NCBI RefSeq assembly: GCF_947503465.1
Contig: NZ_CANNDN010000001.1
Location: 1,550,001-1,614,000, forward strand
Direction of reading: 5' to 3'
DNA: 64,000 bases
DNA from: an uncultured Tateyamaria sp.
GTDB taxonomy: Bacteria > Pseudomonadota > Alphaproteobacteria > Rhodobacterales > Rhodobacteraceae
Shown here: positions 46,351-55,117 of the stretch, piece by piece
How positions within the stretch are numbered: position 1 is the first letter of the stretch
How the letters are laid out: each line of letters begins with the position of its first letter
Position numbers and translations under genes: made by a program
The notes under the pieces: model-generated
The model's database searches: none
What the model was told of the DNA's origin: nothing
What the model saw: the letters and a program-made list of their open reading frames with translations, nothing else

Positions 46351-47056
46351 GGCTCTTCCTTCTCGTGCCGCCTGCGCCATTCGCGGGCATAGACGGAGTC
46401 TTCGGTGTGCTTTCGCGCAAGTGTCGCAGCGCGGCTGGCGGCCTTGGCCTTGATGTCGCCACGGATATCGGCGCGGCGCACTTGCACGCTGCGCTGGAAC
46501 GGGATGACCGGCACCATGGCTGGCCCGTCGGCAGATGGATGTCCGCGCCATCGCCGGTCCAGATTACCGGCACGTTGACAGCCACATCCAGAACGTCGCA
46601 ATCAACCGCCCCGGCAAAGGCCGTGAAGGGCAACTCGAAATGGTTGAACGGGTGACGGACACTGGCCAAGCAGCCCGCAGGCAATACAACCCGCCACAGG
46701 TTCAGGACCGTCAGCGGCGTCGCCTTTTCAGAAGGCGCGCGCGGTGCATCGATCTGGGCGGGGTGGTGCATTTCGATCAGGGCCAAGGGCGTATCATCAG
46801 CATTTTGAAAGTTGAGCACGCCGGCGGCCGGGTCCGCCCTGATCGTCACGACAAGGGGCGTGCGCATGATCCACCCTTGTGCCATAGCATCCGCGACAGG
46901 TAGGCACGCGCGCACGGCAGGTGCTGGCAAGCCGTGCGCATCCGCCATGCCCATTTCGCGATCCAGAGTGCCCAACCCGTCAGGCACAAGTCTCGCCGCG
47001 GGTGCGCGGATCTTGTCCGACAGGTCGCGCGGGCAGAGAAATGTGATGTCGGTCAT
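46351..47056 (-). pseudogene. Frameshifted gene (possibly DUF6065-like) upstream of DUF1989 gene
   Basis: The first 180 codons from ATG 47056 look genuine (MTDITFLCPRDLSDKIRAP, then LPAGCLASVRHPFNHFELPF, VNVPVIWTGDGADIHLPTG). At 46518 the frame shifts: reading on gives nonsense (PWCRSSRSS), while adding one base restores a sensible end, GQP then MVPVIPFQRSVQVRRADI and REWRRRHEKEEP. One missing base, for example a C in CAGCC(C)ATGG, explains it. In none of the three frames does a stop come before the DUF1989 start, so the end is also unclear. A sequencing error is possible. The DUF6065 assignment is from memory of this motif order and is weak. Confidence 0.6.
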
Positions 47057-47067
47057 GCTCCCTCGCT

Positions 47068-47090
47068 CCGCGCAGTGTGTCGCTGCGCGG
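47068..47090 (-). terminator. Hairpin after sdhB
   Basis: CCGCGCAG and CTGCGCGG pair over 8 bases with a 7-nt loop, 18 bases beyond the sdhB stop. No U-tract follows, so it may only protect the 3' end of the sdh message. Confidence 0.4.
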
Positions 47091-47108
47091 CATCAAGGAC
47101 AAGCGGGT

Positions 47109-47888
47109 TCAGACCGTGCGCTCGACCATCATCTTCTTGATGTTCGCAATTGCTTCGGCCGGATTAAGCCCCTTGGGGCACGTTTTGGCGCAGTTCATGA
47201 TCGTGTGGCACCGATACAGTTTGAACGGATCCTCAAGGTCGTCGAGCCGCTCGCCCGTCGCCTCGTCCCGGCTGTCGATGATCCAGCGATAGGCGTGCAG
47301 CAGTGCTGCCGGTCCAAGGTAGCGGTCGCCATTCCACCAGTAGCTGGGGCAGGAGGTCGAGCACGAGGCGCACATGACACATTCATACAGACCATCGAGT
47401 TTCTTGCGGTCTTCGATGGACTGCTTCCACTCTTTGGCGGGGCGGTTTGTCTTGGTTTCCAGCCACGGCATGATGCTGGCGTGCTGTGCATAGAAGTGGG
47501 TCAGGTCCGGGATCAGGTCCTTGACCACGGGCATGTGCGGCAGGGGATAGACTTTCACGTCGCCCTTCACCTCATCCATGCCGTAGATGCAGGCAAGCGT
47601 GTTGATACCATCGATGTTCATCGCGCAGGACCCACAGATCCCCTCCCGGCACGAGCGGCGGAAGGTCAGCGTCGGGTCGATCTTGTTCTTGATGTAGATC
47701 AGCGCGTCCAGCATCATCGGGCCGCAATCATCCAGATCAACGAAATAGGTGTCCACGGACGGATTTTTGCCGTCATCCGGGTTCCAGCGATAGATCTGGA
47801 ACTTGCGCAGGTTGGTGGCGCCTTCGGGTTTGGGCCACGTCTTGCCCGTGGTCATGCGGGAGTTCTTGGGGAGTTTTAGCTGGACCAT
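47109..47888 (-). CDS. sdhB: Succinate dehydrogenase iron-sulfur subunit
   Basis: The 259-residue subunit carries the 2Fe-2S, 4Fe-4S and 3Fe-4S clusters that pass electrons from FAD to quinone. Cysteine motifs are [34 protein letters not shown] and [12 protein letters not shown]. Start [11 protein letters not shown]. It is the last gene of the sdhCDA-x-y-sdhB operon, separated from sdhA by two non-sdh genes. Confidence 0.97.
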   Translation of the reverse strand: MVQLKLPKNSRMTTGKTWPKPEGATNLRKFQIYRWNPDDGKNPSVDTYFVDLDDCGPMMLDALIYIKNKIDPTLTFRRSCREGICGSCAMNIDGINTLACIYGMDEVKGDVKVYPLPHMPVVKDLIPDLTHFYAQHASIMPWLETKTNRPAKEWKQSIEDRKKLDGLYECVMCASCSTSCPSYWWNGDRYLGPAALLHAYRWIIDSRDEATGERLDDLEDPFKLYRCHTIMNCAKTCPKGLNPAEAIANIKKMMVERTV

Positions 47889-47901
47889 TGCGGTTCTCCT
47901 T

Positions 47902-48231
47902 TCACGCGGTGAGCAGGGCAAGCCCTGCGCGTGTGATGCAAGTTTGGGTTTCGGGGCGCTGGAGCACGGATGTGACCAGCGCGACTGTTGTTTCAGAGAC
48001 ACCGATCACGGCATCCTTGGCAAATTCGCCGATCTCGCGGGCGGAGGCGTTGTCGATCACGCAGTCGGTGAATGGTGTGACAGCCGCTTCGGGCACAGCC
48101 GGAAAACGGGTGACAAGCGTCTCGGCCACCGCAGCCTTGGCGCTGCGGCGGGCCACACCATCGACAGCCTCGGTGGCTTCGGCACAGGCGGTGAGCGTCA
48201 GCAGGGTTACAAGCGCGGCGGCACGGATCAT
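47902..48231 (-). CDS. Small lipoprotein in the sdh operon
   Basis: The 109-residue protein has a lipoprotein signal ([16 protein letters not shown], acyl Cys at 16) and a short Ala/Val-rich domain with two cysteines ([17 protein letters not shown]) that may form a disulfide. Its ATG overlaps the stop of the sulfotransferase-like gene and it lies 13 bp before sdhB. I recall a hypothetical gene between sdhA and sdhB in Rhodobacter as well. A link to complex II assembly is possible but unproven. Confidence 0.8.
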   Translation of the reverse strand: MIRAAALVTLLTLTACAEATEAVDGVARRSAKAAVAETLVTRFPAVPEAAVTPFTDCVIDNASAREIGEFAKDAVIGVSETTVALVTSVLQRPETQTCITRAGLALLTA

Positions 48232-49055
48232 GGCAATACTACCTTAGCCCGCGCGGCGTCCCGCAACCCATCAAGCCGTTTGGCGTCGGCGGGAAACAGC
48301 TTTGCCAGCTTGGTCATAAAGCCCGTGTCGCGCGACGCGGTCCAGAGCAGCATCTGGTATTCGTGATCATCCGCCATCTGCGCGCTGCGCTTATCCGTTG
48401 TCAGCTCTGCCACGTCAGCCGCGTTCTGAAAGGACGATCCCCCGCCATAGCGTTGCACCGTCCCAAGGCCAAGGTCACGTCCCGGCAAGCCCAGCCGCGC
48501 CAATGCTGTTTCGCGGTATTGCGGATCAGAGGTCCAATCGTCGTAGCACAAGGCCACAATGTCGTCGTCCTGCACACGGACCAGCATATCGCCATAGGTG
48601 CTGAGCGCGCGCGCCATCACCCGGTTGCGATCCAGCGGGCCGTAGCCTCCATTTCCCTGAATCTTGCGCAAAAGCGAGGCGGCCCAGTGCAGGAAGCTGC
48701 GGTAAATGATGACCAGCGTTTCCGGGCACGCAAACAGCGGCTTCGGGGCCGCCGGTGGCATTCTGTCTTCGTAGGACACCGCGACAAACGGTTTGTCCCC
48801 CGCCAGGTCGATCTTCTTCCATTTACCGCCGCGCCCCGCGTCGGCGCCGTTTTCGAACAGGGACAGGCTGCTGCAGGATGCAACGGGATCGCCCCCATGG
48901 CGGCAATTGTTCAGAAACAACCCGTTGCCGCCCGGGGCGTTGCGCATGATCCAGTCGATCAACGCATGATTGCCGGACCGGCGCATACCATAGATGCGCA
49001 GGACCCGCCCGGGAACGAGACCCGTGTCATCCGCGCTGTGCACCGCCTGGTCCAT
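48228..49055 (-). CDS. Sulfotransferase-like protein inside the sdh operon
   Basis: The 275-residue protein has the sulfotransferase P-loop RIYGMRRSGNHALIDWIM and a later ETLVIIYRSFLHWAASLLR block resembling the 3'-phosphate-binding Arg/Ser region. No signal peptide. It lies 7 bp after the sdhA stop and overlaps the small lipoprotein gene by 4 bp, so it should be transcribed with sdh. Substrate unknown. The start at 49055 is chosen because upstream in-frame codons lie within sdhA. Confidence 0.8.
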   Translation of the reverse strand: MDQAVHSADDTGLVPGRVLRIYGMRRSGNHALIDWIMRNAPGGNGLFLNNCRHGGDPVASCSSLSLFENGADAGRGGKWKKIDLAGDKPFVAVSYEDRMPPAAPKPLFACPETLVIIYRSFLHWAASLLRKIQGNGGYGPLDRNRVMARALSTYGDMLVRVQDDDIVALCYDDWTSDPQYRETALARLGLPGRDLGLGTVQRYGGGSSFQNAADVAELTTDKRSAQMADDHEYQMLLWTASRDTGFMTKLAKLFPADAKRLDGLRDAARAKVVLP

Positions 49056-49062
49056 GCGGGCC

Positions 49063-50868
49063 TTAGTACACCCGCGCCTTCGGCGCGATTTTCTTGAGGT
49101 CGATGCCGCCATCATTATGGCTGGTCAACGGTTGCAGATGCACGCCACGATAGCCCAGGCTGGCCGCGTTGCCCTTGAACCAGACAAGGGAGTGCTTGCG
49201 CCAGTTCTCGTCATCGCGGTCGGGGTAATCCTCGTGCGCATGCGCGCCCCGGCTTTCCTTGCGCGCAGCCGCGGCCGTGATCGTCGCGACCGCGTTGGGC
49301 ATCAGGTTCGTCAGTTCCAGCGTCTCCATCAGGTCGGAGTTCCAGACCAGCGACGTATCCGTCACTTTCAGGTCATCCAGCTTGCCAGCGACCCCTTTCA
49401 TCTTCTCCTCGCCCTCGGCCAGTGTCTTGTCGGTGCGGAACACGGCGGCGTCGGCCTGCATGGTGCGCTGCATTTCCAGGCGCAGTTCGGCGGTCGGCAC
49501 GTGGCCCTTGGCATAGCGCAGGCCGTCGAAGCGCGAGAACGCCGCCTCGATCGACCGTTTGCTGGGCGTTGGCACGGGGGCCGCCGGGTCCACCACATCC
49601 TTGGCGCGGATGGCGGCGGCACGACCGAACACCACAAGGTCGATCAACGAGTTGGAGCCGAGGCGGTTCGCCCCGTGGACGGACGCACAGCCTGCCTCGC
49701 CCACGGCCATCAGGCCGGGAGACACGTTGTCGGGGTTGTCCTTGGTCGGTGCCAGCACTTCGCCCCAGTAATTCGTGGGAATGCCGCCCATGTTGTAGTG
49801 AACGGTGGGCAGGACCGGAATGGGTTCCTTGGTCAGGTCCACGCCCGCAAAGATGCGTGCGCTTTCCGAGATGCCCGGCAACCGTTCAGCCAGCGTTTCG
49901 GGCGGCAGGTGGTTGAGGTGCAGGTGGATGTGATCACTGTCCGCCCCCACGCCGCGCCCTTCGCGGATTTCCATGGTCATGCAGCGGCTGACCACGTCGC
50001 GGGAGGCGAGGTCCTTGTAGGTCGGCGCGTAGCGTTCCATGAACCGCTCGCCTTCGGAATTGGTAAGGTAGCCGCCCTCGCCCCGCGCGCCTTCGGTGAT
50101 CAGGCAGCCCGAGCCGTAGATGCCGGTGGGGTGGAATTGCACGAATTCCATGTCTTGCAGGGGTAGACCGGCGCGGGCCGTCATACCGCCACCGTCGCCG
50201 GTGCAGGTGTGGGCGGATGTAGCGGAGAAATACGCGCGCCCGTAGCCGCCTGTCGCCAGCACGACCATCTTGGCCGCAAAGAGGTGCATGGTGCCGTCAT
50301 CGAGCTTCCAGCACAGCACGCCCTGACAGACGCCGTCATCGGACATGATCAGGTCGATGGCGAAGTATTCGATGTAGAATTCCGCGTTGTTCTTGAGCGA
50401 CTGGCCGTAGAGCGTGTGCAGGATCGCGTGGCCGGTCCGGTCGGCGGCGGCGCAGGTGCGCTGCACGGGGGGGCCTTCGCCAAATTCGGTGGTGTGACCG
50501 CCAAAGGGGCGTTGGTAGATCTTGCCCTCTTCGGTGCGCGAGAACGGCACCCCGTAATGTTCAAGCTCGTACACCGCCTTGGGCGCTTCACGGGCAAGGT
50601 ATTCCATCGCGTCCGTGTCACCCAGCCAATCAGAGCCCTTGACGGTGTCGTACATGTGCCACTGCCAGTTGTCCGGGCCCATGTTCGACAGCGACGCTGC
50701 AATGCCACCTTGGGCCGCGACGGTGTGCGAGCGGGTCGGGAACACCTTGGTCACGCAGGCGGTGCGCAGCCCTTGTTCGGCCATGCCAAGCGTCGCGCGC
50801 AGTCCGGCGCCGCCGGCCCCCACGACCACGACGTCATATTCATGCGTCTCGTAATCATATGCAGCCAT
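49063..50868 (-). CDS. sdhA: Succinate dehydrogenase flavoprotein subunit
   Basis: The 601-residue catalytic subunit oxidises succinate to fumarate. The FAD-binding N-terminus is [15 protein letters not shown]; covalent FAD attaches to His in [12 protein letters not shown] (residue about 47). Other motifs are [23 protein letters not shown], with the active-site Arg, and [22 protein letters not shown]. It is the third gene of the operon, 42 bp after sdhD. Confidence 0.98.
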   Translation of the reverse strand: MAAYDYETHEYDVVVVGAGGAGLRATLGMAEQGLRTACVTKVFPTRSHTVAAQGGIAASLSNMGPDNWQWHMYDTVKGSDWLGDTDAMEYLAREAPKAVYELEHYGVPFSRTEEGKIYQRPFGGHTTEFGEGPPVQRTCAAADRTGHAILHTLYGQSLKNNAEFYIEYFAIDLIMSDDGVCQGVLCWKLDDGTMHLFAAKMVVLATGGYGRAYFSATSAHTCTGDGGGMTARAGLPLQDMEFVQFHPTGIYGSGCLITEGARGEGGYLTNSEGERFMERYAPTYKDLASRDVVSRCMTMEIREGRGVGADSDHIHLHLNHLPPETLAERLPGISESARIFAGVDLTKEPIPVLPTVHYNMGGIPTNYWGEVLAPTKDNPDNVSPGLMAVGEAGCASVHGANRLGSNSLIDLVVFGRAAAIRAKDVVDPAAPVPTPSKRSIEAAFSRFDGLRYAKGHVPTAELRLEMQRTMQADAAVFRTDKTLAEGEEKMKGVAGKLDDLKVTDTSLVWNSDLMETLELTNLMPNAVATITAAAARKESRGAHAHEDYPDRDDENWRKHSLVWFKGNAASLGYRGVHLQPLTSHNDGGIDLKKIAPKARVY

Positions 50869-50910
50869 TTCGGCCTCCTGTACGGTTCGGGCCTTGCCGC
50901 CCGGGAAATG

Positions 50911-51282
50911 TCAAAGCGCGATGCGTGCGATTGCAAACAAACCTGCGGCAATCATGGTGTAAGCAAAGGCCGTTGTGGCGATCAGCGTCAATTTGCCCGC
51001 CGTGCCGTGCACGTAATCCTCGATCGCGGCGTGGGCTTCGCGCATCAGATGCACAACGATGACGATCAGGGACAACGCCATCAGGATGGCCGGGATCGGG
51101 CGGCTGAAGAACGCCAGCACATCCGCATGGCCGCCACCGAGGGCAGAGGCAAACAGCAGGACCATGATGGGCACCAGCGGCACCAGCAGGATCGAGCTGA
51201 CCATCATCTGCCAGTGGTGATGCGTGCCCTCGCGGCCCGAGCCGAGACCCATGGCGCGTTTGCGGTCTGTCAAATAGCGCAT
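50911..51282 (-). CDS. sdhD: Succinate dehydrogenase membrane anchor subunit D
   Basis: The 123-residue protein has three membrane helices and the quinone/haem region GTHHHWQMMVSSILLVPL near residue 20 and HLMREAHAAIEDYVH. The haem-ligand His is likely the one in the middle helix. It follows sdhC by 12 bp. Confidence 0.93.
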   Translation of the reverse strand: MRYLTDRKRAMGLGSGREGTHHHWQMMVSSILLVPLVPIMVLLFASALGGGHADVLAFFSRPIPAILMALSLIVIVVHLMREAHAAIEDYVHGTAGKLTLIATTAFAYTMIAAGLFAIARIAL

Positions 51283-51294
51283 GTCGATCCCTCC

Positions 51295-51678
51295 TTAAAC
51301 CGCGATCAGAACAAGAAGCGTCAGCACGGTTGCGCCGATGAACATGCCCTTGGCCATGGTCTCGGACACCGGGACCTGGACGAGATAGCCGAAGTCCCAG
51401 ATGACGTGACGCAAACGGCCCAGCATGTGGTAGAAGATGCCCCACATCGCGGCGATCAGGACCAACTGACCCAAGATGCTGCGCAGGAGCCAGTCAACCG
51501 AGTTGAACGCCGCCTCGGACGTGGCAGCGGCAAGCAACCATGCCACGACCAGAACGCTTGCAAGCAGGCAACCGATGCCGGTGATCCGCACCATGATAGA
51601 GGAGATCGATGTCCATTGCGGACGGTAAATCTCAATATGCGGCGAGAGCGGGCGATTGCCCCGATTGACGTCGGCCAT
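51295..51678 (-). CDS. sdhC: Succinate dehydrogenase cytochrome b556 subunit C
   Basis: The 127-residue protein has three helices and the SdhC pattern RPLSPHIEIYRPQWTSISSIMVRITG and FYHMLGRLRHVIWDFGY, the latter with the haem-ligand His. It is the first gene of the operon. The paired TGTGATCACA element lies 113 bases before its ATG. Confidence 0.95.
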   Translation of the reverse strand: MADVNRGNRPLSPHIEIYRPQWTSISSIMVRITGIGCLLASVLVVAWLLAAATSEAAFNSVDWLLRSILGQLVLIAAMWGIFYHMLGRLRHVIWDFGYLVQVPVSETMAKGMFIGATVLTLLVLIAV

Positions 51679-51791
51679 GGCGCTTCCTTTATCTTCGGCT
51701 GCCTCTTGATACTCCTTTTTACGCCCGTGTCACGCGCGAGGCTTTCACAATTGTTGCGGTTTTTTGGCGCATTTGCAGGATTCTGCGCAAA

Positions 51792-51822
51792 TGTGATCAC
51801 ACATGAAATGCGTGTGATCACA
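51792..51822 (-). promoter_or_regulatory. Paired TGTGATCACA palindromes upstream of sdhC
   Basis: TGTGATCACA occurs at 51792-51801 and 51813-51822, 21 bp apart start to start, i.e. about two helical turns. The flanks (ACACATGAAATGCGTGT) make the whole block an extended inverted repeat. The same pair with the same spacing and the same distance to the ATG stands before sucC. This is a likely operator. Confidence 0.75.
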
Positions 51823-51829
51823 AGTTCAG

Positions 51830-52489
51830 CTACTCTGCAAAATAAGTCACCTGCCTCGTGGTCTCGCGTTGCAGCTTGCGTTTGATCTGTTCGGGGTAAT
51901 CTTCGAATCCCTGTGCCGTCACCACAAAGGCACCAGGTCCGGTGATCAGGTTTTCGAAGAAATAGGCCGTCAGATCGGTCTGGTCCGTCTCGATGGCGAT
52001 GGCATTCACGGTGATGCCGTCATGGTCCAGATCAGGCCGTTGGGTCGCCGGTTCCACACCTTCGTTTGACACCCCGTCGCCTGACACATCAATCACCTTG
52101 CGCAGGCAATGCGCGACCGGCGCAAAAGCAGTGCGCGAAATGATCAACGCCTCGCCAATGGCGGTGGAATAATTGCGCCAGACACGCTCGTCCGCTTCGA
52201 CCCTGTCGGCCAGCGCCAGCACGTCCCTGTACGTGGTGATCCGCGTCCATGGAATTGTCTGGCGCTGGCGCGACGAACCGGTCCATTGCACCAGCGCCAC
52301 CTGTGCCCGCTGTTCGACAAGGGCATCCGCCACAATCCCGTCCCGCAGACCATGGGCCAATCCGTCCATCTGGATGCGGTATTCCCGGGCATCGACGGAC
52401 CCGGACACGTCCACCGCCAACAGCAATGCCAGGTCGCAGGCCCGGACCGGCGCGGCCAACAAGACGATCAGGGGTACCAGGCGCCACAT
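51830..52489 (-). CDS. DUF1194 (von Willebrand A-like) protein
   Basis: The 219-residue exported protein has a signal peptide (MWRLVPLIVLLAAPVRA) and a VWA-like fold with the metal site DVSGSVDAREY and VIDVSGDGVSNEG. DUF1194 proteins are common in Rhodobacterales; their role is unknown. The gene points towards sdhC; its stop is only 8 bases from the palindrome pair. Confidence 0.88.
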   Translation of the reverse strand: MWRLVPLIVLLAAPVRACDLALLLAVDVSGSVDAREYRIQMDGLAHGLRDGIVADALVEQRAQVALVQWTGSSRQRQTIPWTRITTYRDVLALADRVEADERVWRNYSTAIGEALIISRTAFAPVAHCLRKVIDVSGDGVSNEGVEPATQRPDLDHDGITVNAIAIETDQTDLTAYFFENLITGPGAFVVTAQGFEDYPEQIKRKLQRETTRQVTYFAE

Positions 52490-52539
52490 GCCCCGATCCT
52501 AGCGCGCAGGACCCACGGCTGCACATCACAAATGCGACG

Positions 52540-53250
52540 CTATTCAAGACTGTCGTATAACTGGCGCAGGTGATCTTCGAACTCGGTACACATGATGATT
52601 TCGGTGGTGCCCAGGTCGTAGAACGCATTCGCCTCGCCACAGGATTCGATGCGCACACCCAATGTGGTTGGCAGTTCAAAGTCCTCGTTCAGCGCAGCAA
52701 CCTCCGCAGCCATAACTTCGGAGGTCAGCAGCGCGTGGCCGCCATCATCAAACAATATGGTGTCGCCCCGCCCGGCAATGTCGTCAAAGGCGGGGCCCCA
52801 GCTGTCCAGAGCCAGCTGGAACTCCTCGGGACAGGTGTCGGCGCGCTCTTCTGGCAGGCCGAGGTCGATGGCAAAATCCTCGCGCGCGCCGGGGTTGGCG
52901 CCATAGAACAGGCAGACGGTGTTGTAGAACCGTTGTTCATCAGGTCCGTGCACATCCCAATAGGCAACGTCGCCGGCAAAATCCGCCTCGGCCAGAAAGC
53001 CGAAGGCCGTGTCATAGGCCAGTGCCTGCGCCGCCTCTTCCTCGTAAAAGCCGTCAATCAGCAGGATGGAGGCGACGTCAGCGGCATCCTCCTCCTGTCC
53101 GAACACGGGCAATTGCAGGATATCGATCAGGGCATGACCCAGTTCGTGATAGAAAATGCCCAGCAGGTTCGCCTTGACGAAGGCTTCGCGCTCTTCATTC
53201 GCCAGGGCAGCACCGGGCAGCATCAGGGCCAGCACTACGTATCGCAACAT
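52540..53250 (-). CDS. DUF4344 metallopeptidase-like protein
   Basis: The 236-residue protein has a signal peptide (MLRYVVLALMLPGAALA) and a zinc-peptidase motif FYHELGHALID (HExxH) with a third ligand region GQEEDAADVAS. DUF4344 proteins resemble gluzincins of unknown substrate and probably act in the periplasm. ATG 53250 follows GAGGT; GTG 53265 is an alternative start. It is 50 bp upstream of the DUF1194 gene. Confidence 0.87.
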   Translation of the reverse strand: MLRYVVLALMLPGAALANEEREAFVKANLLGIFYHELGHALIDILQLPVFGQEEDAADVASILLIDGFYEEEAAQALAYDTAFGFLAEADFAGDVAYWDVHGPDEQRFYNTVCLFYGANPGAREDFAIDLGLPEERADTCPEEFQLALDSWGPAFDDIAGRGDTILFDDGGHALLTSEVMAAEVAALNEDFELPTTLGVRIESCGEANAFYDLGTTEIIMCTEFEDHLRQLYDSLE

Positions 53251-53320
53251 CACATTACCTCGCACAGTGCGGGATGGCGGGTGGGGCGTCGTCGTCAGAC
53301 GCGCGTCGCCCTGTCATCCC

Positions 53321-54352
53321 CTACAGCGGCATCAAGGCCCAGTAATCCAGATCGAGCAAGACCTCAGGCACATATTTTCCGTCCTCGCCCCGCAACCGAA
53401 AAGGTGCACCGCCCTTGGTCGCCACAAGGCGCAACCGGATCGCACCAACGCCAGGGGCCGCCGTTTCGGCCTTGTCCAACACCTCGGACCAGGCCCGAAC
53501 GGTATCGCCGGCAAGGCAAGGGTTCGCATGCGCGCCCGCGTTCAGGCCAACCACCATCTGCGCATTGGCCAACCCGTTGAAAGACAGCGCCCGCGCCAAC
53601 GAAATCACATGTCCGCCATAGATCAGCCGGGTGCCGTCCGGCCGCGCCGACGTGTCAAAGTGTACCTTGGCCGTGTTCTGCCACAGGCGCGTCGCCATCA
53701 TGTGCTCGGCCTCTTCGACTGTCACGCCGTCAACGTGATCGATCTGCTCCCCGATCTCGTAATCGCCCCAGCGGTGCCGCTCGCCCGCAAGGTCGAAATC
53801 GTAGCTGTCGAACCGCAAGCCCTCCGGCACCACAAGTGTCCCCGCGGGGACAACCGTGTCCAGATCAGGCACGACCGTGTCCGGCGCGGGCGCGTCGACC
53901 TTGCCTTTGCGCACCATCACCCAACGGACATAATCCAATACATCTTCGCCCCGCTGATTGCGACCGGTGGTGCGGACCCAGACAACGCCGGTCTTTCCGT
54001 TGGAGTTCTGTTTGACCCCGATCACTTCGGATCGCGCGGTCAGCGTGTCGCCAGGCCAAACCGGCAACATCCAGCGGCCCTCGGCATAGCCAAGGTTCGC
54101 CACCGCGTTCAGGGACACATCAGGCACGGTTTTGCCAAAGACCGTGTGAAAGGCAATCATGTCATCCAGAGGGGATGCGGCAAGTCCGCAGGCCCGCGCA
54201 AAACTGTCCGACGAATACAATGCGTGCCGCGCCGGGTAGAGCGCGTGATAAAGCGCCCGCTCCCCACCCCCAACAGTCCGCGGCACGGCATGGGTCAGCA
54301 CATCGCCGACATGGTAGTCCTCGAAAAAGCGGCCCGCATTGGTCTTGGCCAT
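53321..54352 (-). CDS. mch: Mesaconyl-CoA hydratase
   Basis: MaoC-like hydratase of 343 residues that converts mesaconyl-C1-CoA and water to beta-methylmalyl-CoA in the ethylmalonyl-CoA pathway. It begins MAKTNAGRFFEDYHVGDVL and contains two hot-dog domains (PRTVGGGERALYHALYPAR and DHVDGVTVEEAEHMMATRLWQ). Length equals that of the Rhodobacter enzyme. Its ATG shares a base with the stop of the DUF1737 gene, in the mcl2-nnrU-DUF1737-mch operon (transcribed in that order). Confidence 0.95.
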   Translation of the reverse strand: MAKTNAGRFFEDYHVGDVLTHAVPRTVGGGERALYHALYPARHALYSSDSFARACGLAASPLDDMIAFHTVFGKTVPDVSLNAVANLGYAEGRWMLPVWPGDTLTARSEVIGVKQNSNGKTGVVWVRTTGRNQRGEDVLDYVRWVMVRKGKVDAPAPDTVVPDLDTVVPAGTLVVPEGLRFDSYDFDLAGERHRWGDYEIGEQIDHVDGVTVEEAEHMMATRLWQNTAKVHFDTSARPDGTRLIYGGHVISLARALSFNGLANAQMVVGLNAGAHANPCLAGDTVRAWSEVLDKAETAAPGVGAIRLRLVATKGGAPFRLRGEDGKYVPEVLLDLDYWALMPL

Positions 54353-54555
54353 CACTGGTCTCCCAACTTGATGTCCGGGGTGTAATCGCCGGGCACCTCT
54401 TTCGTGACAGCCTGTCCGCATCGCATGGTCCCGGCGGCGTGGTCCCAGGTCTGCGTGGGTGATCCGTGCAGGTCCCAGCCCGCGTTCAGGGCGGCGGTAA
54501 CTTTATGGCAAAAGGTGGACGTGTCCTCTTCGGACAAAAAACGATAGAGTTTCAT
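54352..54555 (-). CDS. DUF1737 small protein
   Basis: The 67-residue protein begins MKLYRFLSEEDTSTFCHKVTAALNAGWDLHGSP, the DUF1737 pattern. It is soluble and of unknown function. It starts 5 bp after nnrU and runs one base into mch. Confidence 0.85.
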   Translation of the reverse strand: MKLYRFLSEEDTSTFCHKVTAALNAGWDLHGSPTQTWDHAAGTMRCGQAVTKEVPGDYTPDIKLGDQ

Positions 54556-54559
54556 ACAC

Positions 54560-55114
54560 TTACCCAGGGAACGGCCAGACACCCAGCCAATTGTGCACCA
54601 TCCCGATCAACCCCAGCAGCACAACGGATCCGGCCAGAAACATCGCATCCTTGGCAAGCGTGCCTTCTGGCCCGCGCTGCCAGCCCGGTTCGGCGCTATT
54701 GATGATGCGGGCGGTCAGAACGGCCCAGACAAGCAAGCCGCCAAACATCAGGATCGAGGCAAGATCGCCGTTGACCAAAAGATGTGCCGCGGCCCAGATC
54801 GAAAAGCCGGTCAGCATCGGATGCCGCATGCCCGACACCAACTTGCCGCGCTTGGGCGCAGGGCTGAGCAGGTAGATCGCGATCAGCATAGCAAGGTTGT
54901 TGACGTGCACCATAAAGGCGGGCGGTTGCCACACGGGGATGAACTCCACGCCGCGATAGCCGATGATCATCAGCACGATGGCAGCCGCGATCGCCAGAGC
55001 CACAGCCCCCTTGCCCGGGTCGCCCATAGACGCCCGACGGGCCGGAGCCACACGTTTGAACAGATGGGCGGCCCACCACAGGGCTACACCCGCAATCAGG
55101 ATGATCCAGTACAT
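54560..55114 (-). CDS. NnrU family membrane protein
   Basis: The 184-residue protein has five membrane helices and the NnrU motifs ALWWAAHLFKRVAP, MRHPMLTGFSIWAAAHLLVNGD and LLVWAVLTARIINS. NnrU was first seen in denitrification clusters, but many members, as here, are in unrelated places. It is 3 bp after mcl2. Confidence 0.88.
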   Translation of the reverse strand: MYWIILIAGVALWWAAHLFKRVAPARRASMGDPGKGAVALAIAAAIVLMIIGYRGVEFIPVWQPPAFMVHVNNLAMLIAIYLLSPAPKRGKLVSGMRHPMLTGFSIWAAAHLLVNGDLASILMFGGLLVWAVLTARIINSAEPGWQRGPEGTLAKDAMFLAGSVVLLGLIGMVHNWLGVWPFPG

Positions 55115-55117
55115 CGC

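Noticed and set aside
46351-46551. N-terminal extension of the DUF1989 protein
   Set aside because: The extra residues are Arg/Ala-rich, come from the shifted frame of the upstream gene, and a good ribosome binding site lies before ATG 46350.
51792-51822. TGTGATCACA as a CRP-type site
   Set aside because: CRP sites need TGTGA and TCACA separated by six bases; here the two halves are contiguous, and the regular feature is the pair of 10-bp palindromes.
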